A program made the translations under genes and the position numbers. Below the pieces are notes generated by a model. The model was given only the letters and a program-made list of their open reading frames with translations. It did not search any database and was not told the origin of the DNA. A stretch of 8,243 nt of DNA, from the NCBI GenBank assembly GCA_021808205.1, contig JAKBCD010000045.1, forward strand, positions 1-8,243, in the 5' to 3' direction. The stretch is from Pseudomonadota bacterium. GTDB taxonomy: Bacteria > Pseudomonadota > Alphaproteobacteria > Acetobacterales > Acetobacteraceae. This document shows, in pieces, positions 6,018 through 8,243 of this stretch (positions within the stretch are counted from its first letter, which is position 1; each line of letters starts with the position of its first letter).

Positions 6018-7861
6018 ACCGGCCCCGGCCCGGACGGGACGTTGGGTACAGCCTCGGGCACGGCATCACCATTCCCGCGTCTGGGTTGCGCGGAACCCCA
6101 GAGCGTTCCCGAGATGTCAGCCGGTATAAAGCGGGGATGACGGGCCGGGCCACGGGCGTGGATATGGTCATCGGTCAGCTTGATCTTCGCCACCGGGAAG
6201 CCATCGGGCAGCAACAAATAAGCGGTATGCTTGGGCAGACGCAGCTCGCTCTCCAGCACGGCGGCCCGCACCTGGCGCGTGGCGCTCAATGTGCGCTGCG
6301 GTCTGCCGGTCTTGGGGTCGGATGTTTCCGAGATGGTGGAAATTTCCACTTCAACGCTACCGATGGTCTCGGAGGCCCATTCCCGGCTGGCTTGGTCAAC
6401 CAGTTGCAGGAAGAGTTTGGTATTGCAGCACCCCAGCAAAGCCTCGGCCCCCTCCCGGCCGTACCGCTCCCGCATCTGGCCGATGGCCTGGAAGGTGAGA
6501 ATAACACTCGCACCAAACTTGCGCCCCTCAGGCAGCAGCCGGGCCAAATTATCGACGCGAGGCAGGTCTGCCAACTCGTCCAGGACAAACGACAAGCTGC
6601 GCGTGGAAGAGGGAGCAAGCCCCAGGACGGCGGAAGCGGCGCACTCCAGCCACAACGCCATCAAGGGCTTCACCGCCTCAAAGTAATCCTCCTTCCTGGG
6701 CACGAATATCCAGGGTTTTCTGCCTTCGTGCTGGTCGATCCCCGCGAAGAAATCGGCAAAGGAGAAACAAACCTCCCCCTCTCGTGGCGCTGTACGCAGG
6801 AACATCAGCATATTGACGGCCTTGGCCAGCATGAACAGTACGCTGGCCGTGGCGCGCTCGGCGTCTTTTTCAAAGGCACGCGCCGAGGAGGTATGGGCCA
6901 GCCATGGCCCCAACTCCTCGCGCGGCATGGATTGCAGGGCATCCAGCAAGGCCTGAAGTGTGCACCGTCCCTCCTGCCAGAGCGTGCGCAGGATATTGGC
7001 CACGAGATTACGCGCGGCTTCCAGCCAGACATCTTTGTCGCGGTCACCTGTTTCGTTGATGAGGTAACGGGCAATCCGGGCAGCGTCGGCGGGATGTTTT
7101 AATTCGGCAAAGATATCCCAGAACGCCCCGCGTTGATCGAAGGGATTGAGGATCACGTCTCCCCGAGCTGGATCGTAATATGCGGCGGTGAATTCGCCGC
7201 TGGTATCGAAAACCAATGCAGCATGACCCCGGGCGGCAATGACGTCCAGGAGTTGGCGCAGGGCCGTTGTTTTGCCGGAGCCGGTTGTGCCTGCCAGGGC
7301 AAAATGGCGGGTTTCCAGGCCGGAGGGGATGGCAACGCTGCCCAGCCGCAAAGCGTAGCTGCTGCTCTCGGTTGCGGTCATGCGCGCGAGGGCCGCTTCG
7401 CTGACAATACGGGTGCCCGCGATGACCCGGTCGGCCAGCAATTCCTCCTGCTTGCGGCGGCGGCGGTCTGCGGTCAGCCACAAACCAGAAGAGCCCAACC
7501 CCAGACCAAGAAGCCCGCCCAGACCCGCGCGTTCGGCAAAGCCGATCGCCTCGTCGCGTAGGGGCTGGAAGGCTGCCCATTCCTTCACGCCGGTCTGCCC
7601 CGCTTGCCCCTGCCAGGTGACGATCAGCAGCGGGTCAGCGGGCACATCAGCCAGAAGAAAGCTGCTCAAATCGGCGATGGCATATTTGCCCGCCTCCTGC
7701 GCTTGCTCGGCGTTGGTGGTGATCCCACCCACAGCCAGCGCCCCCGCCATGGCGCTGGCGAGGAGTGCCCTGGCGGCGAAGCGGAATTGAGCATGGCCAT
7801 CGGCACGCGCGCGGGTCCGCAAGGCTTCGGCATGGGCGCGGCGGTTCTTCGTGTTGGACAT
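6014..7861 (-). CDS. trwB: Type IV coupling protein, TrwB/TraD family
   Basis: This 615-residue inner-membrane ATPase links the relaxosome to the mating-pore secretion channel and drives DNA transfer. It has a basic cytoplasmic N-terminus (KNRR, RTRAR), a first membrane segment at about 28-47, a periplasmic stretch of about 60 residues, and a second membrane segment at about 112-129 followed by the stop-transfer run RRRRK. The cytoplasmic motor has Walker A GTTGSGKT (191-198), FDTSGEF (218-224), Walker B FVLDELADLP (425-434) and a glutamine-containing sensor segment LTFQAIGQMRERYG (455-468). The C-terminal tail is rich in proline and glycine. The ATG at 7861 shares one base with the preceding TAA (TAATG), with AGGAG at 7873-7869 eight bases upstream, so the start is well supported. 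Its end overlaps the relaxase start. The order accessory protein, coupling protein, relaxase is that of R388. The symbol follows R388; other naming schemes call this gene traD. Confidence 0.94.
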   Translation of the reverse strand: MSNTKNRRAHAEALRTRARADGHAQFRFAARALLASAMAGALAVGGITTNAEQAQEAGKYAIADLSSFLLADVPADPLLIVTWQGQAGQTGVKEWAAFQPLRDEAIGFAERAGLGGLLGLGLGSSGLWLTADRRRRKQEELLADRVIAGTRIVSEAALARMTATESSSYALRLGSVAIPSGLETRHFALAGTTGSGKTTALRQLLDVIAARGHAALVFDTSGEFTAAYYDPARGDVILNPFDQRGAFWDIFAELKHPADAARIARYLINETGDRDKDVWLEAARNLVANILRTLWQEGRCTLQALLDALQSMPREELGPWLAHTSSARAFEKDAERATASVLFMLAKAVNMLMFLRTAPREGEVCFSFADFFAGIDQHEGRKPWIFVPRKEDYFEAVKPLMALWLECAASAVLGLAPSSTRSLSFVLDELADLPRVDNLARLLPEGRKFGASVILTFQAIGQMRERYGREGAEALLGCCNTKLFLQLVDQASREWASETIGSVEVEISTISETSDPKTGRPQRTLSATRQVRAAVLESELRLPKHTAYLLLPDGFPVAKIKLTDDHIHARGPARHPRFIPADISGTLWGSAQPRRGNGDAVPEAVPNVPSGPGPV

Positions 7862-8223
7862 TATATATCTCCTGCAAGGGTGAGCTGCCGCGTGAAGGCA
7901 GCGTTGATTTCGGCGGTGAGGATGGTTTCATCGGTACGGGGACCGGCGGCGGCGCGGGCGAAGGCGTAGGCGGCGCAAGCGACAAATAGCGTGCGCTCGG
8001 TCAGCCGCTCGACATGGGCCAGCCGGGCGCTGAGCGCGCCGATCTCCTGGCCGATCTCGGCGGTAAATTGCGGCGCGGCCTGCTCGCCGGAGAGTGAGGC
8101 AATGCCTGCTCGCACACATTGCTGGAGCAAGGCGTAGGCCGTGACCTGGCGGTTCTGGGCGGCCTGCCGCAGCGCCTTATCCAGCGCCAGAGGGAGGCGC
8201 ACGGAATGCTGGACATATCTCAT
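7861..8223 (-). CDS. trwA: Relaxosome accessory ribbon-helix-helix protein, TrwA-like
   Basis: The 120-residue protein (R388 TrwA is 121) starts with a ribbon-helix-helix fold: strand YVQHSVRLP (3-11), helix A at about 12-23 and helix B at about 28-42. It continues into a leucine-rich amphipathic helix (about 54-80, ALSARLAHVERLTERTL) and an alanine-rich C-terminal part. In R388, TrwA binds the transfer origin, stimulates nicking by TrwC and the ATPase of TrwB, and represses its own operon. The same roles are inferred here from fold, size and position as first gene before the trwB and trwC homologues. The ATG at 8223 is supported by GGGAG at 8235-8231, seven bases upstream. It ends in TAATG with the coupling-protein gene. 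Sequence similarity to TrwA itself is modest by eye, so the assignment leans on synteny. The promoter and any operator lie beyond the window. Confidence 0.8.
   Translation of the reverse strand: MRYVQHSVRLPLALDKALRQAAQNRQVTAYALLQQCVRAGIASLSGEQAAPQFTAEIGQEIGALSARLAHVERLTERTLFVACAAYAFARAAAGPRTDETILTAEINAAFTRQLTLAGDI
7869..7873 (-). promoter_or_regulatory. Ribosome-binding site of the coupling-protein gene
   Basis: AGGAG lies inside the last codons of the trwA-like gene, seven bases before the ATG at 7861, with an AT-rich spacer (ATATATA). It is a strong site that fixes the start of the coupling protein and lets it be translated independently of trwA termination. Confidence 0.75.
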
Positions 8224-8230
8224 CGTCCAT

Positions 8231-8235
8231 CTCCC
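8231..8235 (-). promoter_or_regulatory. Ribosome-binding site of the trwA-like gene
   Basis: GGGAG stands seven bases before the ATG at 8223. A closer upstream ATG (8230-8228) is in a different frame, so it does not compete as a start for this protein. Confidence 0.6.
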
Positions 8236-8243
8236 ACCCGCAC

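Noticed and set aside
4473..6140. Long plus-strand open frame (555 codons) opposite the relaxase gene
   Set aside because: It is an antisense shadow of high-GC coding DNA. The opposite strand encodes a complete relaxase with all motifs, while this translation is rich in R, G, P and H and has no recognisable domain.
5921..7102. Plus-strand open frame of 393 codons opposite the coupling-protein gene
   Set aside because: It overlaps two well-supported minus-strand genes, has low-complexity composition and shows no family features.

Overview
The window is high-GC coding DNA, with every supported gene on the minus strand. It reads as part of a mobile element from a proteobacterium, most likely an alphaproteobacterium. 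That guess rests on base composition, gene style and resemblance of the proteins to ones I remember from that class. The sequence does not settle the genus, or whether the element is a plasmid or an integrated conjugative or mobilizable element.

In transcription order (right to left), the first block is a tightly packed DNA-processing cassette for conjugation in the same order as IncW plasmid R388 trwA-trwB-trwC. It holds a 120-residue ribbon-helix-helix accessory protein (7861-8223), a 615-residue TrwB/TraD-type coupling ATPase (6014-7861) and a 922-residue MOBF relaxase-helicase (3249-6017). The stop and start codons overlap at both junctions (TAATG, and GTGATG with an internal TGA). In R388 the origin of transfer lies just before trwA, so here it would be expected just beyond the right edge. 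No mating-pore (type IV secretion) genes are visible.

A gap of 262 bases (2987-3248) follows the relaxase. It begins right after the relaxase stop codon with an imperfect palindrome of about 106 bp (3139-3244), then has a weak promoter candidate and a 27-codon ORF that ends in an ATGA overlap with the next gene.

The second block is cargo. It has a 918-residue MmeI-type (type IIG family) adenine DNA methyltransferase (230-2986) and, joined by another ATGA overlap, the first 77 codons of an AlbA_2/Schlafen-type protein that runs off the left edge (1-233). The methyltransferase keeps the SAM and catalytic motifs (DPACGSGNF, NPPY). Where MmeI carries its nuclease residues, the D...E-x-K pattern is absent, so cleavage, if there is any, is probably supplied by a partner. 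The middle of this gene (about 841-1620, the end of the catalytic domain and the target-recognition part) is about 50% GC by hand count, against roughly 60-70% in sampled lines elsewhere. This fits a swapped specificity module.

Together: DNA-transfer genes move the element, and a co-transferred methyltransferase/AlbA_2 pair modifies DNA and may defend the host or the element itself. The most novel aspects are that gene pair, the mosaic methyltransferase and the palindrome between the two blocks.
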